A stretch of DNA of 64,000 bases, taken from NCBI GenBank assembly GCA_013373625.1, contig JABXHM010000028.1, positions 1 through 64,000 on the forward strand, given 5' to 3'. The position numbers were made by a program, and so were the translations under genes. This document shows, piece after piece, positions 33,759 through 43,979 of this stretch (the first letter of the stretch is position 1; the number at the start of each line of letters is the position of its first letter). The notes below the pieces were generated by a model. That model saw only the letters and a program-made list of their open reading frames with translations. It had not been told where the DNA came from and searched no databases. Origin of the DNA: Alteromonadaceae bacterium (lineage in GTDB: Bacteria; Pseudomonadota; Gammaproteobacteria; Enterobacterales; Alteromonadaceae).

Positions 33759-36700
33759 TTAGTCCTGCGATGTCTTCTCTGCGCCATTGTCAGACACCTC
33801 GGTATCGTCTTTGCCACGTTCGCCCAGGGTAAACTGATAGTATAAATCGACGGCCGTAGACAAACTGCGCACCACTTCAATATAGAGGTTGGTCCAAACC
33901 TGGTAACGTAGTGCCACTTCCTGACCAGCACTGCCTTCGTTTTCGAACATGGAAACACCATAGCGTACGGTGAGGTTCGGCGCTATTTTTCCTGATACGG
34001 CTAGTTTGGTGTCGTTACCCTGGCCCGTAGTGGTAACGGCAAAGTCCTCAATTCCCAAGGCATCACCGACATTACTGGTAATACCCTCGGTTCTCGATAA
34101 GCCGAGGCCAATGAGCATGGCCGCATACGCATTTTCATCCTGTTCGCTGCTGCCCAGATTACCGCTACCATTGAGTAAGTAGGCCAAATTTTGGGCCTGA
34201 TCCATTCCCGGCTCCGAGAATAAATTGATGCTGGGCTCGGTTGCCAGTCCTTCAATTCTCACTCCGGCAATGACATCATCTTCGGTGACTTGCGGGTCAC
34301 GAATGGCTTCTACCAAAAGCAAGGGCTGGTCGATCGGACCATTAAACTGCACTTCACCGGTTCGAATAATCAGGTTTTGCCCCCATGCTTCGTACCGTCC
34401 ATTTAATATTTGCAGGTCGCCGTAACCGGTGATGGCCGGTTGTGTCTGCAGATCTATGCCACCACTGAGTGCGGCTTTCAGGCCAAAGGCATCTATGCGC
34501 ACTTCTTCCCTCTTCGCTTCATCGATAGTAATGGACACATTTGCGTTAATATTGTCGACTAACGCGTCGCTGGGGGGCTCACCACGTAAATGAACATCCC
34601 GCGATGGGGATATAGCACTGGGTGGTAATTCAGATATCTTAATCCGCGCCCAGGGAATGTTAATGTCGCCTGACAGGTCAACGCCCTGGGGATCAATGTG
34701 AGCACTCAGATTAGGCGACACCTTAACGCTGCTGGCATCATAATTTACCGTAAAAGCATTCCCTTCTACGTCAACATCAATAACCAGCTGGTTTTGCCAG
34801 TCTACTTCGCCAGAAATACTCCCGGAGCCATCACCGAGCATGTAGTTGCCGTTGAAGCTGGCATTATCGCCGAAGAACTCAATCGTTTGCTGCCAGTCAG
34901 AGACCACAACCGGTAGATCGTTGCTGTTAATGGACCCTTGCTTAAGGGTTAGTTCACCATTGACCGCCGGAAAATCAATGGGGCCTTGCAGCTCGAGTGC
35001 GCCGTCAATCTGGCCACCAAGCTCCTGCATGTTATTTATCAAGGGTTGAAATGGCGCAAGCTGCCAGTCTTTAATTTGCAGCTTGCCCTGCACTTGCGGT
35101 GTCTCAGCAAAGGGATCAATGGTAAGTTGCGAAGCAATAGTACCAATCTCGGGACTCGTGATATTTGTGTTCACTGCCAGCTGATTATCGGTGAACTCGC
35201 CGTCGAAGCTGACGGTTTCAAGATTAATATTCACCTTTTGCTCATTACCTAACTGCCAGGTTTCGGGGCTGATGCTGGCCTTAAATGAGCCCATCGCCTG
35301 CTGATTTTGTGGGTTAAATTGCCCTGCAGTGCTAAGCGACAATGTGGCATTGTTGCGTTCTTTCATTAATTCAGGCATTAACTCACTGGCCCACAAACCT
35401 ACCGGTAATAAATTGGCACTTAAGTCCCACTTTATATTTTGTGGCGTGTAATTCATTGACTGAACACATAACTCACCTTCTTCCCGGGCTTTCCAGCAAT
35501 GTTGGCTCATAGTGAACTGTTGTTTTTGCTGGTTATAGTTGAACTCAACATCTGATTGCTGCTGCCAACTGGTATTTAAAATCGCTAACTGCGAATCGCT
35601 CAATGTAGCCTGCCATTGCTGCTGTTGCCAGTGACCTTCTAGGTTCAGCGTAGTGGTATGTTCAGGTAGCTGTAGATCAGCAGTCAGCATATGGCTGGCC
35701 AGCGAGCCGGAAATGGCAATATCGCCACTAAGCGGCCCCTGATTGGCGGCGGTCATGCTAAGTGCACTGCTGGCTTTAACACTTGTTAAGTTAATGCGCG
35801 AGTCAACTACCGGATCTGTCCAGTCGCCTTTAACTGCAACCGAGCCTGTGATTTGGCCGCTGATATCAGGGTAAAGTGTGGATAACTGATTTAAATTCAG
35901 CGCAATCAGGGCATCCAGGTATTGTTGGTTGAGCACCTGCCCCGTAATAACAAGTTGGTTGTCGGCAATGTTGGCGTTCAGGTTGGCCACTACGATGTCA
36001 CTGCTGGCAGAGTAGCTAACATTCCCGGCCACACTAAATAGCTCGTTAAAGTGAGCGCCGCTGAGCGTCAGGTCTGAAAGCAACACATTGGCGCCCTTCT
36101 CGCCTACATTGATCTGAGATTGCATGCCACCGCTGATATTTTGCGGCCCGTACGCCAGCCAGGAGTCTAAATCGAGGCTCACTATCTGTGTAACGCCCTG
36201 CCAACTAAGCTCTTCACTGAAATACATCACGCCGTTATTGCTGATTTCACCATTGAACAATGTGGCGTCTAAATTAGACACGGCCAGCGAACGTTCGCCC
36301 AGTAACGCGCGCATGTTTACTGCGATGGCTGTCAGGTCGGTTATATCGGCGCCGCTGTCGAGCTGCACACTGTAACGGCCCATTTCTCCCTGGGCGGATA
36401 AAGTGCCGGGCCTGAGTTGCCCGGTCACAAAGGGCGCTAGCGATTGTTCAGGCCATTGAACCTGCAGTGATAATGGCAACTGGTCGCTGAGCAGGTCAAC
36501 CTGTGCACGGGCAGCAGCGGTGATCGCGCCCTCGCTGCTGATATCCACATTCAGTGCGCTCAGATTACCCTTGGCAGTGAGTGCGAATTGCTGTTCTTTT
36601 TTGGCCAGCGTCATGGTTGTCTCTGCGGCCAGCGACAAAGGGTATTGCCCGGATAACGCTATGTCTGCCGACAGTGACGTGGTGAACTCAGGCATGGTTA

Positions 36701-37439
36701 TCTGCAATGAATCAACGGCTATTTCGCTGCCTGTTGCCGAGGCGTGTTGCAGCGCTAAGTCGAGGCTGACAAGTTGCTGCTGGGCCTGATTAACGGTTAG
36801 CTGCTTTAACGTTACCTGGTTAAGCTCAATCGCCAGCGGCAGATTAATTTCAGGTAGCGTGGGTGCCTGGTAGGTCAGGATAAACGGCGTTTTCGGTTTT
36901 GCCTCACTAGCTGGCAACTGCACCGCTAAGCCGTTAATTGTTAACGAATTAATGACTAATGCATCTACCCAATCGGCGCTAAAGTCGCCAGAGGTCATGT
37001 TAATCTTTACCCCGGCCGATTCGAAGTGCGCATCGGTAATATTAAGCGCGTCAACGGAGAGCGTGACCGGCAGCGTGATGTCAGACGATGCCGCTGTGGT
37101 ATCCTCAGACGCCTCACTCTTGCTGGTTTGAATTACCCTGGGTGAGTCGATACTGGCTTGTTCAATACACACAGCGCCTTTGAGCAGACAGGTCCATTCG
37201 TGATCAACGGTTACTGTCCTGACACTGACATCCCATTGTTCGTTTTGCCAGGTGACACCTTCAAGGGTTATCTCACTCAGTAAGCTGCCCGATACATCCT
37301 CGACCGTCAGGCCAGGAACAAACTTATTCGCGGCATAATTTATTAATGGGGTACCCAGCGGCGAAAGAGCGACGCCTGCTAAGCCAATAACAATAAGCAG
37401 CGTAAGTAAAAAGATTTTAGCGAGGCGGTTAATCGTCAT
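33759..37439 (-). CDS. tamB: Translocation and assembly module protein TamB
   Basis: 1226 residues from ATG 37439, which overlaps the tamA stop as ATGA. An N-terminal membrane anchor (about 8-28) is followed by a very long beta-rich region and a C-terminal DUF490/TamB domain (about 900-1226; INANVSITIDEAKREEVRIDAFGLKAALSG, then GRYEAWGQNLIIRTGEVQFNGP). TamB spans the periplasm and, with TamA, helps insert autotransporters and move phospholipids to the outer membrane. Its length is close to E. coli TamB. Confidence 0.96.
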   Translation of the reverse strand: MTINRLAKIFLLTLLIVIGLAGVALSPLGTPLINYAANKFVPGLTVEDVSGSLLSEITLEGVTWQNEQWDVSVRTVTVDHEWTCLLKGAVCIEQASIDSPRVIQTSKSEASEDTTAASSDITLPVTLSVDALNITDAHFESAGVKINMTSGDFSADWVDALVINSLTINGLAVQLPASEAKPKTPFILTYQAPTLPEINLPLAIELNQVTLKQLTVNQAQQQLVSLDLALQHASATGSEIAVDSLQITMPEFTTSLSADIALSGQYPLSLAAETTMTLAKKEQQFALTAKGNLSALNVDISSEGAITAAARAQVDLLSDQLPLSLQVQWPEQSLAPFVTGQLRPGTLSAQGEMGRYSVQLDSGADITDLTAIAVNMRALLGERSLAVSNLDATLFNGEISNNGVMYFSEELSWQGVTQIVSLDLDSWLAYGPQNISGGMQSQINVGEKGANVLLSDLTLSGAHFNELFSVAGNVSYSASSDIVVANLNANIADNQLVITGQVLNQQYLDALIALNLNQLSTLYPDISGQITGSVAVKGDWTDPVVDSRINLTSVKASSALSMTAANQGPLSGDIAISGSLASHMLTADLQLPEHTTTLNLEGHWQQQQWQATLSDSQLAILNTSWQQQSDVEFNYNQQKQQFTMSQHCWKAREEGELCVQSMNYTPQNIKWDLSANLLPVGLWASELMPELMKERNNATLSLSTAGQFNPQNQQAMGSFKASISPETWQLGNEQKVNINLETVSFDGEFTDNQLAVNTNITSPEIGTIASQLTIDPFAETPQVQGKLQIKDWQLAPFQPLINNMQELGGQIDGALELQGPIDFPAVNGELTLKQGSINSNDLPVVVSDWQQTIEFFGDNASFNGNYMLGDGSGSISGEVDWQNQLVIDVDVEGNAFTVNYDASSVKVSPNLSAHIDPQGVDLSGDINIPWARIKISELPPSAISPSRDVHLRGEPPSDALVDNINANVSITIDEAKREEVRIDAFGLKAALSGGIDLQTQPAITGYGDLQILNGRYEAWGQNLIIRTGEVQFNGPIDQPLLLVEAIRDPQVTEDDVIAGVRIEGLATEPSINLFSEPGMDQAQNLAYLLNGSGNLGSSEQDENAYAAMLIGLGLSRTEGITSNVGDALGIEDFAVTTTGQGNDTKLAVSGKIAPNLTVRYGVSMFENEGSAGQEVALRYQVWTNLYIEVVRSLSTAVDLYYQFTLGERGKDDTEVSDNGAEKTSQD

Positions 37440-39187
37440 AATTCTGGCCCCAACGTAAAGTGGAAGCGCCAACTGGACTCAAATTCACTCTCACCGCGCG
37501 CTATGTAAAATCGAACCGGGCCAATGAGCGTTATCCAGTGCGCGCCAACACCGATACTTCTCGCCAGTGGGTCGGAGAAATCGTTGGTCGACGTGCCTAC
37601 GTCGGTGAATACCGCTGCGCGCCAGTTGTCAGCAACCGGGTAAGCATACTCAATACTGGCCGTGGCCAGGTATTTGCCCCCGGTTAATACCCGGCTTCCA
37701 TCTTCATCAAGAACGAATGGCGATATTTTTTGGTAGCCAAAGCCGCGTACGCTTTGATCTCCGCCGGTAAAAAAGCGAATAGAAGACGGCACCCGATCAA
37801 ACTCTTCTGTGTAAATGGCGCCTGCCTCGGCGCGAAAAAACAACCGGTGGGTTTCGCCTAAGGTGGTAATAATTTTGGCCTGTGCAAGCACCTTAGCCAA
37901 AGAGATATCACTGGCCAGGTCTTCGTGACCCACCTGCGCGGAAACACGGTAATACTGGCCATGATTAATATCGACTTTGTCTTCCGAATTATTGTAAGCA
38001 ATCGAATATCCGGGCATTAGCAGGTTAATGGTTTGTGGTTTGCTTAAGCCCTGGGTAAACATTTCCCGATCGTAGGTGAGTGATATACTGCGTTGCCATG
38101 GCGAGTCAGCCTCTTTCCAGAAACGGTGGGCTGAAATACTCAGCGTTTCACTTTTGGTATCGCTGTTCTCATTGTCTTGAAATTCATAGCTGGTTTTAAT
38201 GCTGGCGTAATCATTATTAACATCTTCCAGCGGGATGCGGTAATCAAGACTGGCAGCTTGTTCGAGTTGTGAAGCAAAGACCTCACCAGTAATAGAGTGC
38301 CCGCGGGTATTTACCCAGGGCCGCTCCCAACGGCCACGAATTCTTGGCCCGGTATCAGTGCTCGCGCCACCACCCACGTTAAAGATATCGCGAGGCAAGT
38401 GGGCCAACGTAATTTCTATGGGAACACGGGCACCATCAGCCTGACTAACTAACGGACGCGCGATAACCCGGGCAAAATAGCCAGTTTGATTTAAGCGCTG
38501 GTTAAATTTCGTTAATTTTGCCGAGGTGTACTTCTCCCCTTCTTTAAAGGGTTGTAAGCGGCCAATAATGGCTTTGGAGCGGGTATCGCCTACCAGTCGG
38601 ACTTCGCCAAACTCATATTGCCGGCCACTTTGTGCCACCAGCAAAATATTGGCTTCGTTTTCTTCACGCACTAAATCCAGCCGCGTAGCTTGCCAATGAT
38701 AGTCAAAGTAACCATTAGACAAGGCGTAATTAAACATAGAGGATTTGAAACTTTCGTAGGTAGGCTGATGCATGACATCACCGGGATTAAGCTTAAAACC
38801 GTTAAAACGTTGCTTAAATTCAGGGTCGTTGCGGCCTTCGCCAATGATCTCGCGTGTAACGTTGGCGACGATTAGTGGGTCACCCAGTTCAACCTCAATA
38901 ATGAGAGCTTGGTTTTCAGTGCGCAGTGCAATTTCACTATTGTAAAAACCGAAAGGCTGTAGTGCAGTTTTTACAGACTTTAAAATGCGCTCCTCCGTTG
39001 CCTCATCAGGATCACCCTTGGTCACAGAGATAGGATTTAAGTGCAGTTTTATGTTGTCTTTAAGGTCATCGCGACTCACGCCGTTTAGCTTGTAATCCAG
39101 CGCCAGTGCGGGCGTGGCTATCGCTGTAAGCAAGCCGATGGTGCAGTAAAAAACAATGCGACGGAAAATAGTCGGGCTACAAAACAT
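37436..39187 (-). CDS. tamA: Translocation and assembly module protein TamA (Omp85 family)
   Basis: 583 residues from ATG 39187 with a signal peptide ending TPALA. Three POTRA-like units (about 30-270) precede a 16-strand barrel (from about 275). The Omp85 lid-lock motif is VRGF in GGDQSVRGFGYQ. The barrel ends in FHFTLGPEL. TamA is the outer-membrane partner of TamB, with which it overlaps by 4 nt. Confidence 0.96.
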   Translation of the reverse strand: MFCSPTIFRRIVFYCTIGLLTAIATPALALDYKLNGVSRDDLKDNIKLHLNPISVTKGDPDEATEERILKSVKTALQPFGFYNSEIALRTENQALIIEVELGDPLIVANVTREIIGEGRNDPEFKQRFNGFKLNPGDVMHQPTYESFKSSMFNYALSNGYFDYHWQATRLDLVREENEANILLVAQSGRQYEFGEVRLVGDTRSKAIIGRLQPFKEGEKYTSAKLTKFNQRLNQTGYFARVIARPLVSQADGARVPIEITLAHLPRDIFNVGGGASTDTGPRIRGRWERPWVNTRGHSITGEVFASQLEQAASLDYRIPLEDVNNDYASIKTSYEFQDNENSDTKSETLSISAHRFWKEADSPWQRSISLTYDREMFTQGLSKPQTINLLMPGYSIAYNNSEDKVDINHGQYYRVSAQVGHEDLASDISLAKVLAQAKIITTLGETHRLFFRAEAGAIYTEEFDRVPSSIRFFTGGDQSVRGFGYQKISPFVLDEDGSRVLTGGKYLATASIEYAYPVADNWRAAVFTDVGTSTNDFSDPLARSIGVGAHWITLIGPVRFYIARGESEFESSWRFHFTLGPEL

Positions 39188-39378
39188 TGACGACGTAAGT
39201 GCTCCTCGCACAGTTTATATAGAATTAAAGACCAGAAGATAACGCAAATATCACACCACAAGTTTACCTTGATACGTCCTTCGGCTACAGAAAAATCGCC
39301 CAAGCAATGAGTTGTTGCGTCAGTTGGTGAGCGTTTGGTATGGTACTTGGGAATAATAAATTTAGACAAGGACGTTTT

Positions 39379-41319
39379 ATGCCCCTTCTGATCAAGCGAT
39401 TAGCGGTGGTTTGCTGTGTTGTCAGTATGTTGATAAACATCGCTTATGCCGCCTCTCAACCTATCGAAGTATTCAGCCGGCTTCCTCAGTTTTACGGCGT
39501 TGCATTATCGCCGGATGGTCAGCGCGTTGCCATGGAGCGCAATTCTCCCGACGAGGACCTGGCGGCGTTGATGACGTTGGATATTGCCACTGGCAAAATT
39601 TATTATCTGCTTAATTCTGACAACAAAAAAGTCAAAATAAACTGGTATAAGTGGGCCAACAACGAAGATTTGTTAGTCAGTGCGCGCTATGAAATGAACG
39701 ATGCCGGGCAAAAGTATTTCTCAACCCGCCTTTACGTAATGCGCTATGATGCCGAGGGCGAGTCACCGAAGCTGGTTATTGATTGGCGCCATATCCAGCG
39801 TTATCAAAACGACAGGAAATACGTGCCTCAGTTTCAGGATAATGTCATCGATATATTGCCAGATGATCCCGAGCATGTACTCATGGCGATTGATATTTCC
39901 CAGCCCCACGAAAAATCGGTATTTAAAGTTAATATTAACAATCGAAAAGTGAAGCGCTTAGTGCGTGGCGCAAAACGTATTCGGGATTGGATAACGGATC
40001 AGCAGGGCAATGTGCGCATTGGTATCGCGCTTGACTATGAAAGCGGGGAAAGAGAGATTTACCTGCGCAATGAGGACGGCGGGTTTGAAGAGCTTTACAG
40101 CTATAATGTTACTACTGACCAACCAGTATATGTGGCGGGTTTCGGTGTCGACCCCAACACGCTTTACATCAAAAAATACCTCAATGATTACAAAGCATTG
40201 TATAAATTAGATTTAGCCACCCGTAAAGAGACTCTGGTATATGCCGATGACAATTATGATGTGGACGGCAGCCTGATTTATTCACCCTTAACACGCGATG
40301 CTATTGGTATTCGACATGCTCAGGCGCCGAACGGCCGATACTACTGGGACGATCGTTATGGGCCGTTGCAACGAGGCCTGGACAAGTTGTTTGCCGGTAA
40401 GCATAACGTGCTCAGCGCGTTCAGTGAGAACGAAGAAATCTACCTGCTTTATTCTTCGAGTGACACACAACCAGGGCAGTATTATCTTGGTAATTTAAAA
40501 GACCCGCAAATCAGTTTTCTGTTTGATCAGTACCCGGATATCAATACGGAACAGTTGAGCGCCCACCAGTTAGTAACATTCACAGCCCGTGATAAAGTCG
40601 AAATTGAAGGTTATTTAACCTTACCTAAACAGGGTGAAGCCCCCTATCCCACGGTGATTTTCCCTCACGGGGGGCCTGCGGGTCGTGACCGTGCCGGCTT
40701 TGATTACTGGGTTGCCTATTTTAATAGCCGTGGTTACGCCGTGTTTCGGCCCAACTTCAGAGGCTCAACAGGTTACGGCTTTTCATTCGGTGAGTCGCAA
40801 ATGCAAAACTGGGGCATGGCTATGCAGGACGACGTGGTCGATGGCACTCAATGGATGATTGATCAGGGTTACACAGACAAAAGTAAAATATGCATTGTTG
40901 GCGCCAGTTATGGTGGCTTTGCAGCACTTGCTGCTACGGTTAAGAGTCCGGAGCTTTATCAGTGTGCGGTCAGCTTTGCCGGGGTCAGTGATCTTGATCG
41001 CATGGTGTACCGTCAACGCAATTTCTTAAATGCCAAATTGGTGAAAAAGCAACTGGGTGAAGACAGTGATGATCGTGAACGTCGTTCACCGATCAACTAT
41101 GTGGAAAACATTAAAACGCCAATATTACTGGTGCATGGTGAGGAAGACCGCACAGTGCATGTTGAACAAAGCGAGATGATGGCTGATGAGTTGGATGATG
41201 CAGACAAACCCTATAAGTATGTTGAGTTGCCCTTTGGTGATCATTACCTGTCTATCCAGTCAAACCGGATAACCTTGTTTCAGGAAATGGATGATTTTTT
41301 AAACAAGTACCTTAAGTAA
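39379..41319 (+). CDS. Secreted S9-family prolyl oligopeptidase-like peptidase
   Basis: 646 residues from ATG 39379 with a signal peptide (LAVVCCVVSMLINIAYAA). A beta-propeller-like part (about 25-390) is followed by an alpha/beta hydrolase (about 395-646). The catalytic serine is S510 in GASYGGF, the Asp is D590 in GEEDRTVH, and the His is H622 in FGDHYLS. FPHGGPAGRDRAGFDYW is the oxyanion-side block. It probably cleaves short peptides in the periplasm; specificity unknown. A terminator follows. Confidence 0.93.
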   Translation: MPLLIKRLAVVCCVVSMLINIAYAASQPIEVFSRLPQFYGVALSPDGQRVAMERNSPDEDLAALMTLDIATGKIYYLLNSDNKKVKINWYKWANNEDLLVSARYEMNDAGQKYFSTRLYVMRYDAEGESPKLVIDWRHIQRYQNDRKYVPQFQDNVIDILPDDPEHVLMAIDISQPHEKSVFKVNINNRKVKRLVRGAKRIRDWITDQQGNVRIGIALDYESGEREIYLRNEDGGFEELYSYNVTTDQPVYVAGFGVDPNTLYIKKYLNDYKALYKLDLATRKETLVYADDNYDVDGSLIYSPLTRDAIGIRHAQAPNGRYYWDDRYGPLQRGLDKLFAGKHNVLSAFSENEEIYLLYSSSDTQPGQYYLGNLKDPQISFLFDQYPDINTEQLSAHQLVTFTARDKVEIEGYLTLPKQGEAPYPTVIFPHGGPAGRDRAGFDYWVAYFNSRGYAVFRPNFRGSTGYGFSFGESQMQNWGMAMQDDVVDGTQWMIDQGYTDKSKICIVGASYGGFAALAATVKSPELYQCAVSFAGVSDLDRMVYRQRNFLNAKLVKKQLGEDSDDRERRSPINYVENIKTPILLVHGEEDRTVHVEQSEMMADELDDADKPYKYVELPFGDHYLSIQSNRITLFQEMDDFLNKYLK

Positions 41320-41325
41320 AAAATA

Positions 41326-41384
41326 ACCGGTAAACAGCTGCAGGTGCACTAAGATCCGTCTGGCAGCTGTTGCCGGGTGTTTTT
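41326..41384 (+). terminator. Rho-independent terminator of the S9 peptidase gene
   Basis: An ACCGG...ACAGCTGC arm (41326-41341) pairs with GCAGCTGTTGCCGG (41363-41376), interrupted by small mismatches, with a GTGTTTTT tail. From its end to 41661 I see no gene. Confidence 0.65.
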
Positions 41385-41661
41385 AATTCAGCAAAAGCTA
41401 TCTTGCTTTACCTTTTGATTGTTAGCGTTACTCCTGCCTTCGGTTGAATACAACATCGTTTATTGCAGCTATTCATATCCCTGGTGTCTCTATTTACAGA
41501 CATTGTTGTGCTCGTATGGCTGTTGTTTGTCGTGACAGATTAATTAAGTATTTGAATTAAAATGCTTTTGTAAAGTTGGCAAGGTATTCGCTATTTAAGA
41601 GAGTTCACAATAAGATGTTGAGCCGCACTACGGCGATGTAAACTTTTTCAAGGATTCTCTC

Positions 41662-41829
41662 ATGTTTGTTTTAATGCTTTTCGCTGTGGCTTTGTTGTTC
41701 ACCGCTTTAAAATGGCGAACAGTGACCCCCATATTGCAAAATACTGGCAAAGTGTTGCTGGTTTCAGCTATATATGTGGTATTTTTGAGCAAAGTTATAA
41801 AGTCTGTATTAATACATCGCTCTGTTTAA
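41662..41829 (+). CDS. Small membrane protein (55 aa)
   Basis: Starts MFVLMLFAVALLFTALKWR and contains a second hydrophobic stretch, VLLVSAIYVVFLSKVI, ending in a basic tail. An AAGGA ribosome binding site lies 8 nt upstream of the ATG. It ends 16 bp before the next gene and is probably co-transcribed with it. No family recognised. Confidence 0.6.
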   Translation: MFVLMLFAVALLFTALKWRTVTPILQNTGKVLLVSAIYVVFLSKVIKSVLIHRSV

Positions 41830-41845
41830 CTAAAGGAATATTAAA

Positions 41846-42148
41846 ATGCAAAATATCAAAAAACTCATGACAATCGCGTCGGTTGTGGTGTTCACGTTTG
41901 GGCTTAGTGCCTGTAGCGAAGAAAAACAAGAGCAAACTGAAAGCAAGTTGAATGATTTAAAAAGTGCCACCAGTCAGGCTATGGACGATGCCAAAGAGGC
42001 AGCTTCTGACGCCGCAGACAAAACTAAAGAGCTTGCTGAAGATACTGCAGATAAAGCCAAGGAGATGGCTAAAGATGCTGGCAACGCCATCGAAGATGCG
42101 TGTGAAGACGCGAAAGAGAAGATGGATTTAGAAGACAAGGACTGCTAA
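41846..42148 (+). CDS. Small Ala/Lys/Glu-rich helical lipoprotein
   Basis: 100 residues with a lipobox (LSAC, C23) and AAAGGA upstream. The mature part is a highly charged amphipathic helix built of imperfect 11-residue units of the type AADKTKELAED / TADKAKEMAKD, like LEA-type or apolipoprotein-like proteins. Two Cys near the end (EDACEDAKEKM, DKDC) could form a disulfide. Such proteins are often stress-induced, but nothing here proves it. Confidence 0.8.
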   Translation: MQNIKKLMTIASVVVFTFGLSACSEEKQEQTESKLNDLKSATSQAMDDAKEAASDAADKTKELAEDTADKAKEMAKDAGNAIEDACEDAKEKMDLEDKDC

Positions 42149-42483
42149 GTCACACTATACAGTTGTATGATTTTTGCCAGCGCACCGGTTTCGCGTAAAC
42201 AGGAATGCGCTGGTCAGGAAAGATCTTGTAATACTGCTATGACAAAGCGCCCGGGCTTTGCCTGGGTGCCCGTCACCTACTGCGCTAAAATATCACCGCG
42301 TATCACCCGCTAAATTGGGCATTACATTTCGTTACAGCTAAACCGACAATTTTTGCAACGATATGACCCTGAACAGAGCGCGTAACAGGCTAACTTAATA
42401 TATACTCTGCGTCTTGCGCTGTTCGCGGCAGCGACAGGCTCTCACGCACTCGAATTTCTTATTATCCGGATAGTCTTCAGAAT
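42149..42483. other. Intergenic region before the efflux pump gene
   Basis: 335 bp. It holds a perfect 8-bp inverted repeat CCAGCGCA/TGCGCTGG (42177-42184 and 42206-42213) and, near 42250, a second GC-rich hairpin with G-T pairs. Neither has a T tract. No gene seen. Confidence 0.4.
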
Positions 42484-43713
42484 ATGAATGTACAAAGCAC
42501 GTATGTAAAACCGGCGCTTGGTTTACCTGAGTTTATTGCCTTAATGGCAATCATGACTTCACTGGTAGCACTGAGCATTGATGCTATGCTGCCCGCTCTC
42601 GACACTATAGGTGCCGCAATGGGAGCGAAGGATATCCATGAGAGTCATCTTATGGTGTCGCTGTTTTTTGCTGGCATGGCAGTTGGTCAGCTATTCTTTG
42701 GCCCGTATTGTGATACCCGGGGGCGACGGGAAGCAATTATGCTGGGCCTGGGAATTTTTGTTATCGGTACAATTATCTGCATGCTTGCAGACGACATGAA
42801 TACGATGTTGGTTGGTCGTGTCATTCAGGCATTTGGGGTGTCAGGGCCGCGTATTGCCTCCACAGCGGTGATCCGTGATCAATTTGCAGGCGAGGCCATG
42901 GCCAGAGTAATGTCGTTCATTATGATGGTGTTTATTTTAGTGCCTATGCTGGCGCCTATGGTGGGTCAGTGGGTATTGAATATTGCCTCATGGTTGCACA
43001 TTTTTACCTTATTTCTGTGTGTCGCAGCGCTAAGTGGTACCTGGTTTTACATTCGCCAACCGGAAACCTTACCAGCCAGTCGCAGAAAGCCGTTTTCGTG
43101 GCGACAGTTTACGTACTCGTCTACGTTTATTCTGACTCATAAGCCGGTGATTGGCCCAACACTGGCAATGGGGTGTGTATTTGGCGCTTTTCTGTCTTAT
43201 TTGAGTGCATCACAGACTATCTTTCAGGGTTACTATGCTGTCGGGGAATGGTTTACTTATATTTTTGCTACGCTGGCGTTTTCTATAGGGTTAGCGTCAT
43301 TTATAAATAGCCGCATTGTGATGCGCCTGGGTATGTATCGCGTAACACAGGTTGCCATGGTTGGCTCGGTTGCATTTTCGTTGGTGTTTTTAAGTTTAAT
43401 CGACATGTACAATGGCTTACCACCGCTACTTGTGACCATTGCGACTTTGTTCGTTGGTTTTTTCTTTGTGGGACTGTTGTTCGGTAATTTGAATGCGATG
43501 GCTATGCAACCGCTGGGCGAGATGGCCGGTCTAGGCGCCGCGATTATTGGTTCTATTTCGAGTGTTATTGCGGTGATTGTAGCAACCAGCGTGGATTCCT
43601 TTCTTACCGATAATCTTTATCCAATTGGTGCAGGGTTTGTGCTGTTCTTTTCCCTGGCCTATATGATTCTGCGCATCAGCTTAACCAACCCTAAGCCAGA
43701 CATTACCGCGTAG
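42484..43713 (+). CDS. Bcr/CflA-family multidrug efflux MFS transporter
   Basis: 409 residues with about 12 membrane helices. The MFS motif A region reads GQLFFGPYCDTRGRREAIMLG after helix 2. The opening FIALMAIMTSLVALSIDAMLPAL and the RVIQAFGVSGPRIASTAVIRD block are typical of Bcr/CflA proton-driven drug exporters. The substrate is unknown. No regulator is adjacent. Confidence 0.88.
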   Translation: MNVQSTYVKPALGLPEFIALMAIMTSLVALSIDAMLPALDTIGAAMGAKDIHESHLMVSLFFAGMAVGQLFFGPYCDTRGRREAIMLGLGIFVIGTIICMLADDMNTMLVGRVIQAFGVSGPRIASTAVIRDQFAGEAMARVMSFIMMVFILVPMLAPMVGQWVLNIASWLHIFTLFLCVAALSGTWFYIRQPETLPASRRKPFSWRQFTYSSTFILTHKPVIGPTLAMGCVFGAFLSYLSASQTIFQGYYAVGEWFTYIFATLAFSIGLASFINSRIVMRLGMYRVTQVAMVGSVAFSLVFLSLIDMYNGLPPLLVTIATLFVGFFFVGLLFGNLNAMAMQPLGEMAGLGAAIIGSISSVIAVIVATSVDSFLTDNLYPIGAGFVLFFSLAYMILRISLTNPKPDITA

Positions 43714-43914
43714 TGTAAACTCTGGCCTGGGTTACTTCAGGAATACGGCGACGTAATGGTCTGCTGCGTCATGCAGAGGGACTGTTGCGGTTAATCAATG
43801 AGTTGGTATGTTCGCGCTAAGGTGGTTAGCACACACGCCTAACCATGTTATGCGGCATGACTAAACGTATGTTGTCGTGTCAGATATTAATAATTGAGGG
43901 TGTCTTGCGGGCAT

Positions 43915-43941
43915 AAAAAAGCCCGACCAAATTGGTCGGGC
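43915..43941 (-). terminator. Rho-independent terminator of ilvC
   Basis: On the minus strand GCCCGACC and GGTCGGGC form an 8-bp stem with a 5-nt AT loop, followed by TTTTTT. It lies about 40 bp after the ilvC stop. Confidence 0.88.
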
Positions 43942-43979
43942 AAAAGGGCTTGGTTTAAGCACCTAACGACAGAAACTGT

